Translations under genes and position numbers: made by a program
Assembly (NCBI GenBank): GCA_036250225.1
Contig: JAPZLL010000052.1
Location: 124,001 to 188,000, forward strand
DNA from: Cercophora sp. LCS_1
Lineage: Eukaryota; Ascomycota; Sordariomycetes; Sordariales; Lasiosphaeriaceae
Direction: 5' to 3'
DNA: 64,000 bases
Shown: positions 22,553 through 32,304 of the stretch, piece by piece
Layout of the letters: every line of letters starts with the position of its first letter
Numbering within the stretch: the first letter of the stretch is position 1
Notes under the pieces: model-generated
Database searches by the model: none
Told to the model about the DNA's origin: nothing
What the model saw: the letters and a program-made list of their open reading frames with translations, nothing else

Positions 22553-23474
22553 CTAGCTGCTGCTCCCAGGCTCATCCTTCTGTGGCGGCTGGAGGCCGGC
22601 GTTCTGCGCAATCTTCTTCCACGTTTCCAGTTCGCGGTACAGCCTGTCGCATTCGAGTTTGAGCTTGTCGTTGGATGCGCTCAGCTCCGAGATGGCCTGT
22701 TCGGTGAGAAGCTTCTCCAGCGTCCACTTCTCAATGTTTTGCGACTCGTTCTCCTTGAGCTGCGTGATAAAGGCGACCGCCCTTTGGAGGATAGACCCCT
22801 TGTTCTTCTCGCAGCCGGGGACGATCTTGGCAAGCTCATTGATGCCCTCGTTGATGGTCTCACGACGGCGCCGTTCCACTGTCCCTCGAGTTAGTGGCCA
22901 CCAATGACGAATAGAAAGCATACGGACCTTCTTTGTGGTTGTCTTTTCTGATCTTATGCCACTCTTCAGAACCTACGGTGGGCTTGGGGTTGTGAGGCCG
23001 GTAAGCCTGGTCCACACCGTTGGGGGGTTGCATTGACGGAGCTGCCAGTGGCAGTCCGTCAGGCTGAACCGATGCGCTGAAGGAGTCATCATGGTGAGAA
23101 TCGACCGCCTGGGCGGCAAATGTCTCCTCCGTTGTTTGCGGGACGTGCAATGTGGGGTACATGTTCAGCGCTGCTGCGGCAGTGCTAGATGCCGTGGCCG
23201 AGTCTGTCGCGCCGCCGTGATCAGCTGTAGCCTGAGCGAGGGCGTTGAAGTCTTCGACGTTGACGTGATCTTGGGCCGCCTGAGCCGCCTGAGCTATACT
23301 GACCGTGTCCTCGAGAAACGATTGCGGGTCGGGCTCGGGAACGGTCATTGCTTGGGCACCGCGCTTACGGCGTGAGTCCGGGGATGCAGACTCGGTAGTG
23401 CGTTTTCGTTTCTGACCAAGAGTGTTGGTGACGTCCGAAAAATCGGGCTGCTCAATACCAACCGCGGCGGCCAT
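22553..23474 (-). CDS. cbf1: bHLH transcription factor, Cbf1-like
   Basis: Cbf1 binds CACGTG sites, controls sulfur and methionine genes, and in yeast binds centromeres (family knowledge). Exons are 23474-22928 and 22878-22553. The 49-bp intron (22879-22927) falls inside the basic region and restores NHKEVERRRRETINEGINEL, giving 290 residues. The His, Glu and Arg needed for CACGTG recognition (H-K-E-V-E-R-R-R-R) are present. Helix 2 is GSILQRAVAFITQLKEN. The segment after the HLH (NIEKWTLEKLLTEQAISEL) closely resembles the yeast Cbf1 leucine-zipper-like region, which is why I choose Cbf1 over other bHLH factors. The N-terminal 180 residues are Ala/Gln/Ser-rich with a basic patch (QKRKRT) and are probably disordered. 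Confidence 0.9.
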
Positions 23475-23768
23475 ATCGACAAACAGTGGACGCTACTACA
23501 GTGGGGGTCAATGCTGCCATTCGTGTCAGTAACCTGTCGCGACGCTGTGGCTGATGGGCCATTGGGCGATAACATCGAATACGATGACAAAGACCAGCAA
23601 TAAGATTTGACAATGAAATGCCCCAGGCATGCATGCCGTCGCGAACACAGGCAGTCCTTGATTTTTGTATGGCGCCCATTGAAGGATGAGTTGGGCTGAT
23701 ATAGGCTCATCCTCTCGTTTGGCGAGGTGGCGCCGCCTTGGGGATATCCGCGCGTGTCGCGCAAAGTC

Positions 23769-23807
23769 GCGCAAAAGTGACAGGCTCGCCCAATTTGACT
23801 TTTGCGC
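23769..23807. repeat. Inverted repeat, 10-bp arms, in the CBF1 upstream region
   Basis: GCGCAAAAGT at 23769-23778 is matched perfectly by ACTTTTGCGC at 23798-23807, with a 19-nt spacer. A partial copy (GCGCAAAG) lies just to the left, near 23759. It sits about 300 bp upstream of the CBF1 ATG and could be a paired regulator-binding site or a transcript hairpin. Confidence 0.6.
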
Positions 23808-24761
23808 AATGTGTTGCCCAGGCACACTTGTTGAAACTAGGCTGCGCAGTTTCGCCTTGATGAGGCGATTGCAATTCCGCGATAAAGAAAGAAGACAGTG
23901 AGACAAAGGAGTTGGGTTGTCGGCTCAATCACTTGACGGCCGTGGTGCAAGCGCTTGTGGCTGTCACTGCTTCGGCGCAGCTCGCCCTTGGCTTTCCGAA
24001 GCAAGTTCGCGACAAGACTGATCACTCCAGGCCTTGCGTTGTTGCGCGGTGGTCGCGCCGGCATGCCAGGTCGTTTGCGCCAATTTCACAGGACGTTGAG
24101 GCAAGGGAGCGTCTGTGAAAGGGTCTTGATGATGGATCGCCTACCTTCTTCGTCGCTTCGGCCTGGTCTAAGGTCGAGGTCATGTGAAGAACGTGCCCGA
24201 AAACGTGACGAGACTGCCGCAGGTCAGCGAAACACCCCTCAACAACCAGGAACATGCAACATGAGAAAAAGAAAACCAATTATTTATATGATTTCCAAAA
24301 AGAAATATCCACATACGGCTTCTCAAACCACAAAGTGTAGGCTTGCTTCTGCAGTGGTGGCCTGGGGTGTCTTTCGATGTTGATTGAGATGGGAAGATCA
24401 TGTGAGCTGAGGTCTGGGGGAGGTCAGAAAACGCGGTCCTGGGTGTGCACGGGCCAACACTTTGCCGAGACGAGCCCAGCTTCCAGCCTTCCCTGACGCT
24501 TGCCGGGGGTGCATGCGCTTGCACAAGCAAGCGATCAGCACTGCGGCCTTGGCCAATCATGGCGGGGTCCTCCACCTACCTTTTCTGCCCCGCACATGTG
24601 CTTTCTCCTTTTTCCCTCTCGCAGCCTCGTTGGGTTGTCGGTTGGCGTTGGCATACAACTGGCTGGACGTCCAGACTTGCAACCGGGCACGAGTTGGACT
24701 TGTCCGTGGCGTGGGATAGGCTGGCTTTGTATCGGAGGGAGATGACCGGATGAGGGAGCAG

Positions 24762-24767
24762 CACGTG
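24762..24767. promoter_or_regulatory. CACGTG E-box in the CBF1/FYV10 divergent promoter
   Basis: A perfect CACGTG, the class of site Cbf1 is expected to bind, lies about 1.3 kb from the CBF1 start and 0.74 kb from FYV10. A six-base match is expected by chance every few kilobases, so autoregulation is only a suggestion. Confidence 0.3.
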
Positions 24768-25501
24768 GAGGCTGGAGGCTTTCTCGAGGCGGCGGCGATG
24801 CCTATTCGACACCCCCTTCAACTTTGGCCCCGGCCCAGTCTCGTGCGACCACCACACTCATAACGCTCGGCATCACATCCCTGCCTCCTCGCCCTCTTTC
24901 TATGGGAAATGGGAACATGATGTTAGTGAGCAGCTCGAAGGAAGCACCGCCTCAGCCAGCGGTTTTTCCGTGGCACGGAATACTCCAGCCATTCCTCCCC
25001 ACCCTTTCGGCCAGCACCCATCTAGGAGTGAGACAGGAGGGCACATGATTTCCTAATCAAAAACGTGACCGCTCGTATCACGGGGTCCTTCATGCCTTTT
25101 TCCGCCGTGCCCCGTCGACTGCCTGCTGAGCCCACTAAGGGCATTTCGCCAGCTTGCCCCATAGGTATTTGTTGTTTGCCCGCAGATGTAGAGCCTTGCT
25201 ACTCCAGATGGCAAACAGTGTCAGATATCAACTATGAATGTCTCATAATGATATTTTGACGTTGTGGTTGCACCCAGTTGTAGTGGGCGGGGTCTGTCCT
25301 TGACATGCTGTGACGGGAGCAGGGCAGGTCGGTCTCGGCGGCAGGTGGGGGTGGCCAATCGGCACCGGCGCGCAGCCCAGCCGGGGCCAACCGCAAAGCC
25401 CCCAGCTCCCGGTGTCAAACCACTGGAAGCCGACTCCAACGTTCACCTGCAATACGTGCACAGCCAGCCCAACCCCATGTTGCCAGGCCTGGAACGACGC
25501 C

Positions 25502-26856
25502 ATGGCAGACCTTGAAGCATCAAAGATTAACCACGATACCCACCTCCTCCTTGTGAGTCGACCAACCCCAGACCGCTTTGCGACGTCATCTCCAGCCCAC
25601 TCTGAGCTGTCTAACCTCATTGCCAGGATCAACCACTTCTCCGCCTCCCACACGAACTCTTGCGAAAAAACTTCCGCTCTGCCCACTTCGAGACCGAGAA
25701 AGTTGCCGCCTCGGTAAAGTCGCTGCTCAAGGAGACAGCAACAGGCTCGCTCAACGGCAAGACGGACACCGAAGATGTCGTCAAGAACCTCGACACAATG
25801 TTGGCTCGCATGCGGGGGCTCAAGCGTAAGATGACAGCCTTCGCCGAAGAAGAGACAAAATTGTACCGACAAATCGACGCCCGTGTCGCCCACCTGCGCG
25901 AGCTCTCCGACATGCAGACAGTGGATGACGTTAAGTACGAAGCCTGGTCGCGACGAAGGCTCGACCGCCTCATGGTCGACTACCTCCTCCGCCACGGCTA
26001 CAACAACTCTGCGGCCTCTCTGGCGGAGAATTGCGGGATGCAAGACCTTGTTGACATTGACACCTTTGTCTCCATGAGTCGCATCCGCTCAGCCCTCGAG
26101 GGAGGCAGCGTTACCGAGGCGCTAGCTTGGTGCAACGAAAACAAGAAAGAGCTTCGCAAGATGCAGGTTGGTAGCCCCCTTTCGCCCCCTTTCCTCCCAA
26201 CCCCTAATTTTAACGCTCTCCAGTCCAACCTTGAATTCCAACTCCGATGTCAACAGTACATCGAGATGATGCGAACCGACTCCCCCAACAAGATGAACGA
26301 GGCCATCGCCCATGCCAAGAAATTCATCGTCCCCTTCAACGAAACCTATCCAACCGAAGTCTCCACTATCGCCGGTTTGCTTGCCTACCGACCGGACACG
26401 GAACTCAAACCATATGCATCACTGTACTCTCCATCCCGCTGGTCCGAGCTGGCCGAGATATTCGTCGACGCGCACAACAAGCTTCTCGGCTTGCCCTCGT
26501 TTCCTCTCCTCCACATTGCGCTCTCCTCCGGGCTATCCGCCCTCAAGACACCAGCCTGCCACGCCAGCCATGCGACGACTTCGTCCGAGCCGCGCCACGG
26601 CACGAGCATGACGACAGACGTGTGTCCCATCTGCTCCAAGGAGCTGAACGAGCTGGCAAGGAACGTGCCGTATGCCCAACACAGCAAGAGCCACGTGGAA
26701 AACGACCTGCTCATGCTACCAAACAATCGAGTCTACGGCAAGGAGAAGCTGGAGGAATTCGCCCTCAAGGCTGGTTTGCCCGAGGGCGAGGTCAAAGATC
26801 TGGTCACCGGAGAGGTATATCCCAAGTCGAGTCTGAAGAAGGTATTCATCACATGA
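25502..26856 (+). CDS. fyv10: GID/CTLH E3 ligase subunit Fyv10/Gid9 (MAEA homologue)
   Basis: Gid9 with Gid2 forms the RING core of the GID ubiquitin ligase, which in yeast degrades gluconeogenic enzymes (family knowledge). Exons are 25502-25552, 25627-26166 and 26224-26856, giving 407 residues. The first exon encodes only 17 residues and joins DQPLLRLPHELLRKNF after a 74-bp intron. The second intron (26167-26223, 57 bp, GTTGGT...CTCCAG) is divisible by three and open, so a plain ORF would wrongly keep 19 residues. A helical N-terminus is followed by LisH (about residues 128-155, LMVDYLLRHGYNNSAASLAE) and CTLH/CRA helices. The degenerate RING at the end has VCPICSKELNELA, HSKSHVEND and KVFIT. 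Confidence 0.92.
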
Positions 26857-27672
26857 GGCGGCGACATTATGGCTTGCATATGTTTTCTTCTTGGGAAATG
26901 GAGGGGCATTTAAGCGGCGTTCGGATGGGACATATATTGCCTGAAACGTTGGAAACGGAATGCAGCACAACAGGATCGTTCCAAGGGTGGGGGGTTTAGC
27001 GGTGCTTTTTTTGCCTTCGAATGAAGATAAATCTATTCAAGATCTTCAACGGGGGCGAGTTGACCACCCACTCAGCTATTCGAAGGGCACTTAGCATGTT
27101 GTGGCAATTGATGAAATCCGGTCACCACTTCCCCTGACTCCAAGGGAGACAACCCTGTGAGATGCTTGGGGTTTATTAGTGTTTAGCTTCCGCCGAGGGG
27201 AAACATACAAAACAAGACGGTTTACTTTGCACTTTGGATGACCGGCTTATTTTCCAGGCGCCTGGGACCAGAGACTTGCCCAGACGTCTCCCGGAAATGG
27301 TAAAACAACCCTTGCTCGCTACAAAAAGTACAACTAGGTATACATACACCCAACCTGGCCATGACCGAAATTCCAATGTGAAGAACCACGCTAGACCATC
27401 GCAAGTGTACCTATCCATGAACCTTTCCCGCGCCCCTTCCCGTAATCTGGGTTAACTAGCGCGCTCAAAGAGCATGGTGAGAGAGCCCAGTTCCATTACG
27501 TATCTGACGATATGGTTCAACGGTAGAGCGCTTCCTATCTTCGTGTCTATTCATCCTCCCAGGTTATCGCACATGACTCCCACAAATTTTGACCATCAGT
27601 AGGCCTGATTCGGTCCCATGTTTACCTTATGTACGTTACCTCCTCCATCGTACCGCGTGTCCCTACAAACAC
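26857..27672. other. Intergenic between convergent FYV10 and CAF1
   Basis: No gene is visible. A tRNA D-arm-like stretch near 27507-27530 was examined and rejected because no anticodon or T arm can be built. Confidence 0.6.
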
Positions 27673-29303
27673 CTATCGGCCATTCCCGCCAAAAGCAAAC
27701 GCTCCAAAGACGCCACCACCACCGCCAGGGGTCATGGCTGTGCTGCCGTTGGTGTTGTGCGCAGAGGCTGCTGGCGTGCTGGCGAGGGCTACGCTCACCG
27801 TGTTCGGAGTACTCGGCTGGCCATTCCGGATCACATCGTTGTTACCGTTCTGGCCCTGCTGGTTGGGCGGAGTGCCGTCCGTGTTGTTGCCGGCGTTGGG
27901 GTTGCCGATTGTCATACCGACCAGGGAGAAGTCGGGAATGCCCAGACCCCAGACCTTGCCGATATGGTCGTCGGAGATTTCGCCATTGAAGATGCGCTTG
28001 CGCAACTCGAAGAAAACCCTTCCGGTGAGGAGACTGTCGGAGCCGGCTTGGTGCGCACTCCCAACACGCTTAATCTTGAGAGTGTCCGCAATGTGCTCCA
28101 GACCCGACTTCTGCTCAAACTTCTGAAGGATTTCTGCCGTATTGGGATCGCTGGGGGTGAGGAGCCCGCTGTTGTTGAGTTTGATAGCATGCTTTAACAA
28201 GTGCTTCACGTCGTACGTTGAAGGAAAGTAGATTTTCATGATCTTGTCGAACTCAACCTCGTCGTTGGGGAGAAGGCTGACCCAAAGAAGCTTGGTAAGG
28301 TATCCGAAGTCGTAGCCGCCGTGAAAACTAATCCAACGGACGTCTGGTTCCATGCACAAACCAGATGGAATGAGCAGGGCGGCGAACTCCATGGGATCGA
28401 TGCCGTCTCGCTCGAGCGTAGCGAAATCGATACCAGCTTGCTGGAGGGATTCAATCGACAATTGGTTGTACATGTCGTCCTTGAGAGAAAACTTGAAGTT
28501 GAACTGCCAGGCGTAGGGGAATGGCCCCTGGTTGTTGCGCCGGCCGCCAACGCTCAAGTCTGCCGAGTCGGTCGAGTTGGGCCGTGCAGGTGGTTGCTCA
28601 CCATCCTCGTTGAACAAGGCGATGCCTATCTGGATCACCTTCAACATGTCGACGTTGGTACGCAGACACTGGTAATGGTAGTCGCTTTTGCCGCGGAAAC
28701 CGCCCATAGGTCTCGACACAACGCCCGGAAATTCAGTGTCCTGATATCTCAAGTTAGCGCGTACGTCACAGCAGCGGAAGGAGCCATGTTTACCATAGCA
28801 ATGAAGGGGAACTTATCCACCAGGTCCCGCAACGTTGCCATCTCCTCGTGGAGATTGTGCTTCCAAACCTCCCGTATCCGGCCCTTAGTCTGGGCACGGG
28901 TGGTATGTTCGGCCATGGCGTGTCCCTGTACCTGATGTTGTGAGTTTTGACCGTGCTGAGGGTGGTGTTGCGCGGAATGCTGCGCTTGCTGCTGTTGCGG
29001 CTGCTGCTGTTGCTGTTGCAAGTTGCCCGCGTGCGCGAAACCTAGCCGCGCAGCGTGGCTTCCTAAACCAGAATTATCCCCGAGTCCTCCAAAGCCTGCG
29101 CCGCCTCCAAGACCACCGGTAAGGCCAAGGAGGTTGGTGTTTGCGGAAAAGGGATTGACTTGGCTGTTAGGATTGAGGTAGCCTTGGTTCCCACCTAGTG
29201 GTGGAGGGTGGCTTGTTGTGTGTTGGCCATGGCCGGGAAACTGTTGGTGGTAGGGCGAAACGGCACTTGGCCCGCCCGGAAATCGGGATAGGGGAGGCAT
29301 CAT
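27673..29303 (-). CDS. POP2: CCR4-NOT deadenylase subunit Caf1/Pop2
   Basis: Caf1 is a DEDD-type 3' exonuclease that shortens poly(A) tails as part of CCR4-NOT. Exons are 29303-28794 and 28740-27673, with a 53-bp intron (28741-28793), giving 525 residues. The N-terminal 130 residues are Gly/Gln/His-rich and low in complexity. The nuclease begins at IREVWKHNLHEEMATLRDLV. Catalytic residues visible are Asp171 and Glu173 in MDTEFPG (directly after the splice junction), Asp314 in SFHGGYDFGYL and Asp405 in GSDSLLTGRVFF, with His400 in KRVGSAHQAG. An insertion (about 220-240) interrupts the strand after IALFNEDGE. The C-terminal tail is Asn/Gly/Thr-rich. Confidence 0.95.
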
Positions 29304-29931
29304 GAAGGAAAACCGACCGAATTGCTCTGGATGGTGGTGCGGGGGGTTCTATCCTCTTCGTCGTCGGTGGGCTTCTCGCCGCTCGTTGCGATGAGCGCGA
29401 GATCGTCTCCGAGGTTGTTGCGACAAGCCGAACCCTATTTTGATCGCCCCGCTTCCAATCTGAGAATCTGTAGTGGATTTTCAGCCTTGGGCGCAGGACC
29501 ATTCCAACCTCGCAAGGAAGTCAGCGATCGGTTGGCGGCGTGTCGGATGGAGAGTATCGGCGCGGCGGTCGGGCGGGAAACTTAGGCTCGGCAAAAGGGT
29601 AAAGGGTGTCGCGTCGCGTGATGTAACGGTATCGTGGGGATTCTTTGCAGTAACTCTAAAGTTCGTCGAGGCTGAATTTTGCTTGAGAAGCTGAGCTGAC
29701 TCCTCCTTCCTCGCGAGGCTTGAAAGCAAGTTCGTCCGCGAGCCCCAAAGAGGTTGGCGATGGCGCACAGGCCTGAGGTCGCACGGACCCACTTTCCGTT
29801 CCCTGTGCTCTGCACTCTTACATAAGCGACAGGGGCAGTCACCACTGCGCCTGCGACCACAGCTCATCCCGGAAGCTTGACTTGAGTGTCGTGCTGAGCA
29901 CTCCGTCCGTCAAGCAATTGCCAGCGCCACA
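29304..29931. other. Divergent promoter region CAF1 / complex I subunit
   Basis: A 0.63-kb region between two ATGs that point away from each other. It must hold both promoters. I see no other feature. Confidence 0.6.
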
Positions 29932-30340
29932 ATGTACCCCTCCAGGTGCGTCTTGCTCTGCTCAATTGGACTCGAAGCGCACACCAGAATAGACTAACTC
30001 AATTACCGCAGAATACTACGAGCCGCCCAGGGTGAGAAGCCAAACATCACGGGCTTCGACGTCCGAAAATACTACAAGGCCACCCAGGTCCCGAGATACG
30101 ACCCATGGGAGAGGGCGTACGCTTCCCCTCTTAAAACTCTTCAGAATGAGTGCCTAATGATTGAGCAGTGAGGCGTGGCGCTACACCGGCCAGTTCAGCA
30201 GATGGAACCGATTTAAGGGCTCGTTGCCCGGTTTTGGTATTGCGTCTGTTGCTTTCGGTGCCTACTGCTTGTACGAATACCTCTTCATCACCGATGACCA
30301 CCATGGGCACGCAAAGGAACACGGGGAGGGACACCATTAA
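29932..30340 (+). CDS. Mitochondrial complex I subunit of the NDUFB3/B12 family
   Basis: This small accessory subunit of NADH:ubiquinone oxidoreductase is anchored in the inner membrane. The gene has three short exons: 29932-29945 (14 bp, encoding MYPS plus two bases), 30012-30116 and 30169-30340. Intron 1 ends ACCGCAG; intron 2 is GTACGC...GAGCAG with a CTAAT branch. The joined product is 96 residues. The family core is clear across intron 2 (RYDPWERAEAWRYTGQFSRW), followed by one membrane segment (FGIASVAFGAYCLYEYLF) and a His-rich tail (HHGHAKEHGEGHH). Size and order match B12 subunits. It shares a divergent promoter region with CAF1. No single open frame covers it. Confidence 0.9.
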
Positions 30341-30810
30341 AGATCGCGGATGTCTTGGGAGGTGCAGGAGTGGCGATTGTGCATAAGGGTACCAGGGAGC
30401 TCGACAAAGTGAGACAGGCGCGATTGAACTGGAGGAGTGGAAGGACTGTATATTCCCGTACCGTGGCTCTACAGACCTCAAGATACATGGTGTTCTTTTG
30501 TGATATGTGCTCGATGAAGCGCTGGTTGGCTACTCTAACATCGGGCCTCTGAATTCACGCAACAAGGCTGAAGACTGCAGTTTGAAATGCTTCTTTCACG
30601 AGGCAAACGCAGCCTCGCGTGATATTTGATCCGCAATCTAACATGTATCAAAACGCTTCCCACAACCCCATCCGCCGATCCGGCCCCTCTCAAGTGTCCA
30701 GTCTAGATAGTTTACCCAATCCAGCCCAGCCCAGGTGCCATATGACCAAACGCCTCAGACAAGACAATGCCAATTCAAAAGCCAGAAATACCAGTAGAGA
30801 TACAGCAACT
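30341..30810. other. Intergenic, convergent 3' ends
   Basis: 0.47 kb between the complex I subunit gene and the coiled-coil gene; nothing seen beyond presumed 3' UTRs. Confidence 0.6.
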
Positions 30811-32304
30811 TCACGCGCCAATACCGTTGACCAAATCCAGCGCTCCTTCTACAGCGGTCTCCAGTTCTCCAACCCTCACTTTCAGGTGTTTGTTCTCGTC
30901 TCTCAACAGACTGACGGTATCCCACGCAACACTGGCATCTTGCCCTTTGCAGTTTCTGCATTCCCCAGGACCAGGCTCGTCACCGGCAATGCCCTTAATG
31001 ATCTTCTGGAAAGCGCTCATCTCTTTCTGTTGCCCTCTCCTTGCTGGGGCCACCGAGGCGTTGCTCCTGATTGTTGACGTTCCATCAATCATGCCCATTG
31101 TTGGACTACGACATCTGGAAAACACGCTCTCGCTCTCGGCGCTCTCCTCGTCTGTTTCGAAGCCACCCTCGCTCTTGATGGTCTCTCCGCTCTTTCGAAC
31201 CCACTTCCTCCTTCGTCGCTCCTCGTCAACCCCCAAGTCCTCAGACGCTAGAGATTCCTCGGTCACAAACTTCTCTGCCTCGATCCGGGCCTTACGTTCT
31301 GCCGCCAGCTCCTCCATCAAAGCTTGCATCTCCTTCTCCTGCTCTTGCGCTTTTCTCGCCATTCCTTCGAGCTGCATTTTCAGATGCCGCGCTCTTGTTT
31401 CGGCCTCTTCCAGCTCCTCCCTCTGCGCGAGCTTCTCGGACTGTAGCTCGCGAACGGTGGCGACGCGGTCCCGGTAGGCGCTTTGAAAGCGGGCTAAGAG
31501 CCCAAGAGCGTTCATTTGCAAGTTCTTGAAAGCGGCCGGGGAGAACGGGTCCTGATCTGACCGAGGCGAGTTGGGTGGGAAGAGAGCGCCTTCAATGTTG
31601 AGATTGCAAAGCTCGTCGTCAATAATTGGCGAAGTCGGAGTGGATGTGAAGCGCGAGGATATGGCGGACATGAAGCGAGAGGTCACGGTGCTCTTCGGCG
31701 TCGAGGGGTCCGGGTTGGTTGTTGTTGTCATAGCCCGGCGAGCCCGAGTTGGGGTGGTGTCTGCCGCAGCGCCGTCGTCATCTTGCGAGGACATGTTGCT
31801 GAACCAACCAACTAGACCTCCGCCTTTTGGGCCGTCGACCTTGGGCGGTCTGTTGTCACCGGTGAAGGGCATTTGGACCTGGTCTGGGAGCTTGGAAGGC
31901 TTCCTCGTCGGCGAAGGGGTCCTGCTTCTGAAAGCGGCGGGCAGCAGGTTGGGGAAAGAATGCTGCCGTCGGTGGGTGTTGGCTGGGCTATAGGGAGCTC
32001 CCCCAAGATCTGCATCGGAGAAGCCGCTGTGGTATTCGGAAAGCGGTGAGAGGGAGGGACGGGGCGCGTTGAATGGGTGGTGCTGCTGGAGCTGCTGAGG
32101 TTGCGCGAGTGGCCGGGATGGAGCTACGCGTTTCTCCGCCTGGCGTGGAGATCCAGATCCATCTGGGGCTGTGGTTTGGCTTGAAGATCCAGATCCTCGC
32201 GGGGGTGCACGAGAGCGATCTGGTAGAGGTGATCGTGCGTACGCATAGGGAGGCAGCAGGTCTGGCTGCGGAGAGGGAAAAGCAGGGTCGTTGCTGCTTA
32301 GCAT
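30811..32304 (-). CDS. Uncharacterised serine/proline-rich coiled-coil protein
   Basis: A single exon of 497 residues. I do not recognise a named family. The first 240 residues are Pro/Ser/Gln-rich and disordered-looking (RSPLPDRSRAPPRGSGSSSQ), with basic Ser-Pro patches such as RSRTPSPTRKPSK that could be kinase sites. A short conserved-looking start (FKNLQMNALGLLARFQSAYR) leads into a long coiled coil (about 270-355) rich in Glu, Arg and Ala. A second short coiled segment ends the protein (VSLLRDENKHLKVRVGELET), after a CRNCKG dipeptide-cysteine element. The shape suggests a scaffold or trafficking adaptor, but that is inference. The ATG at 32304 is the first in frame. Confidence 0.8.
   Translation of the reverse strand: MLSSNDPAFPSPQPDLLPPYAYARSPLPDRSRAPPRGSGSSSQTTAPDGSGSPRQAEKRVAPSRPLAQPQQLQQHHPFNAPRPSLSPLSEYHSGFSDADLGGAPYSPANTHRRQHSFPNLLPAAFRSRTPSPTRKPSKLPDQVQMPFTGDNRPPKVDGPKGGGLVGWFSNMSSQDDDGAAADTTPTRARRAMTTTTNPDPSTPKSTVTSRFMSAISSRFTSTPTSPIIDDELCNLNIEGALFPPNSPRSDQDPFSPAAFKNLQMNALGLLARFQSAYRDRVATVRELQSEKLAQREELEEAETRARHLKMQLEGMARKAQEQEKEMQALMEELAAERKARIEAEKFVTEESLASEDLGVDEERRRRKWVRKSGETIKSEGGFETDEESAESESVFSRCRSPTMGMIDGTSTIRSNASVAPARRGQQKEMSAFQKIIKGIAGDEPGPGECRNCKGQDASVAWDTVSLLRDENKHLKVRVGELETAVEGALDLVNGIGA

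Larger units (their letters stand above)
23475..25501. other. Divergent intergenic region CBF1/FYV10, 2 kb
   Basis: No gene is visible. It holds a 10-bp inverted repeat (23769-23807) close to the CBF1 start and a CACGTG element (24762-24767). The many short frames show no protein-like composition. Confidence 0.5.

Noticed and set aside
27507..27572. tRNA-like D-arm sequence (GGTTCAACGGTAGAGC).
   Set aside because: Only five acceptor pairs, no anticodon stem and no TTCGA-type T loop can be formed; at most a relic.
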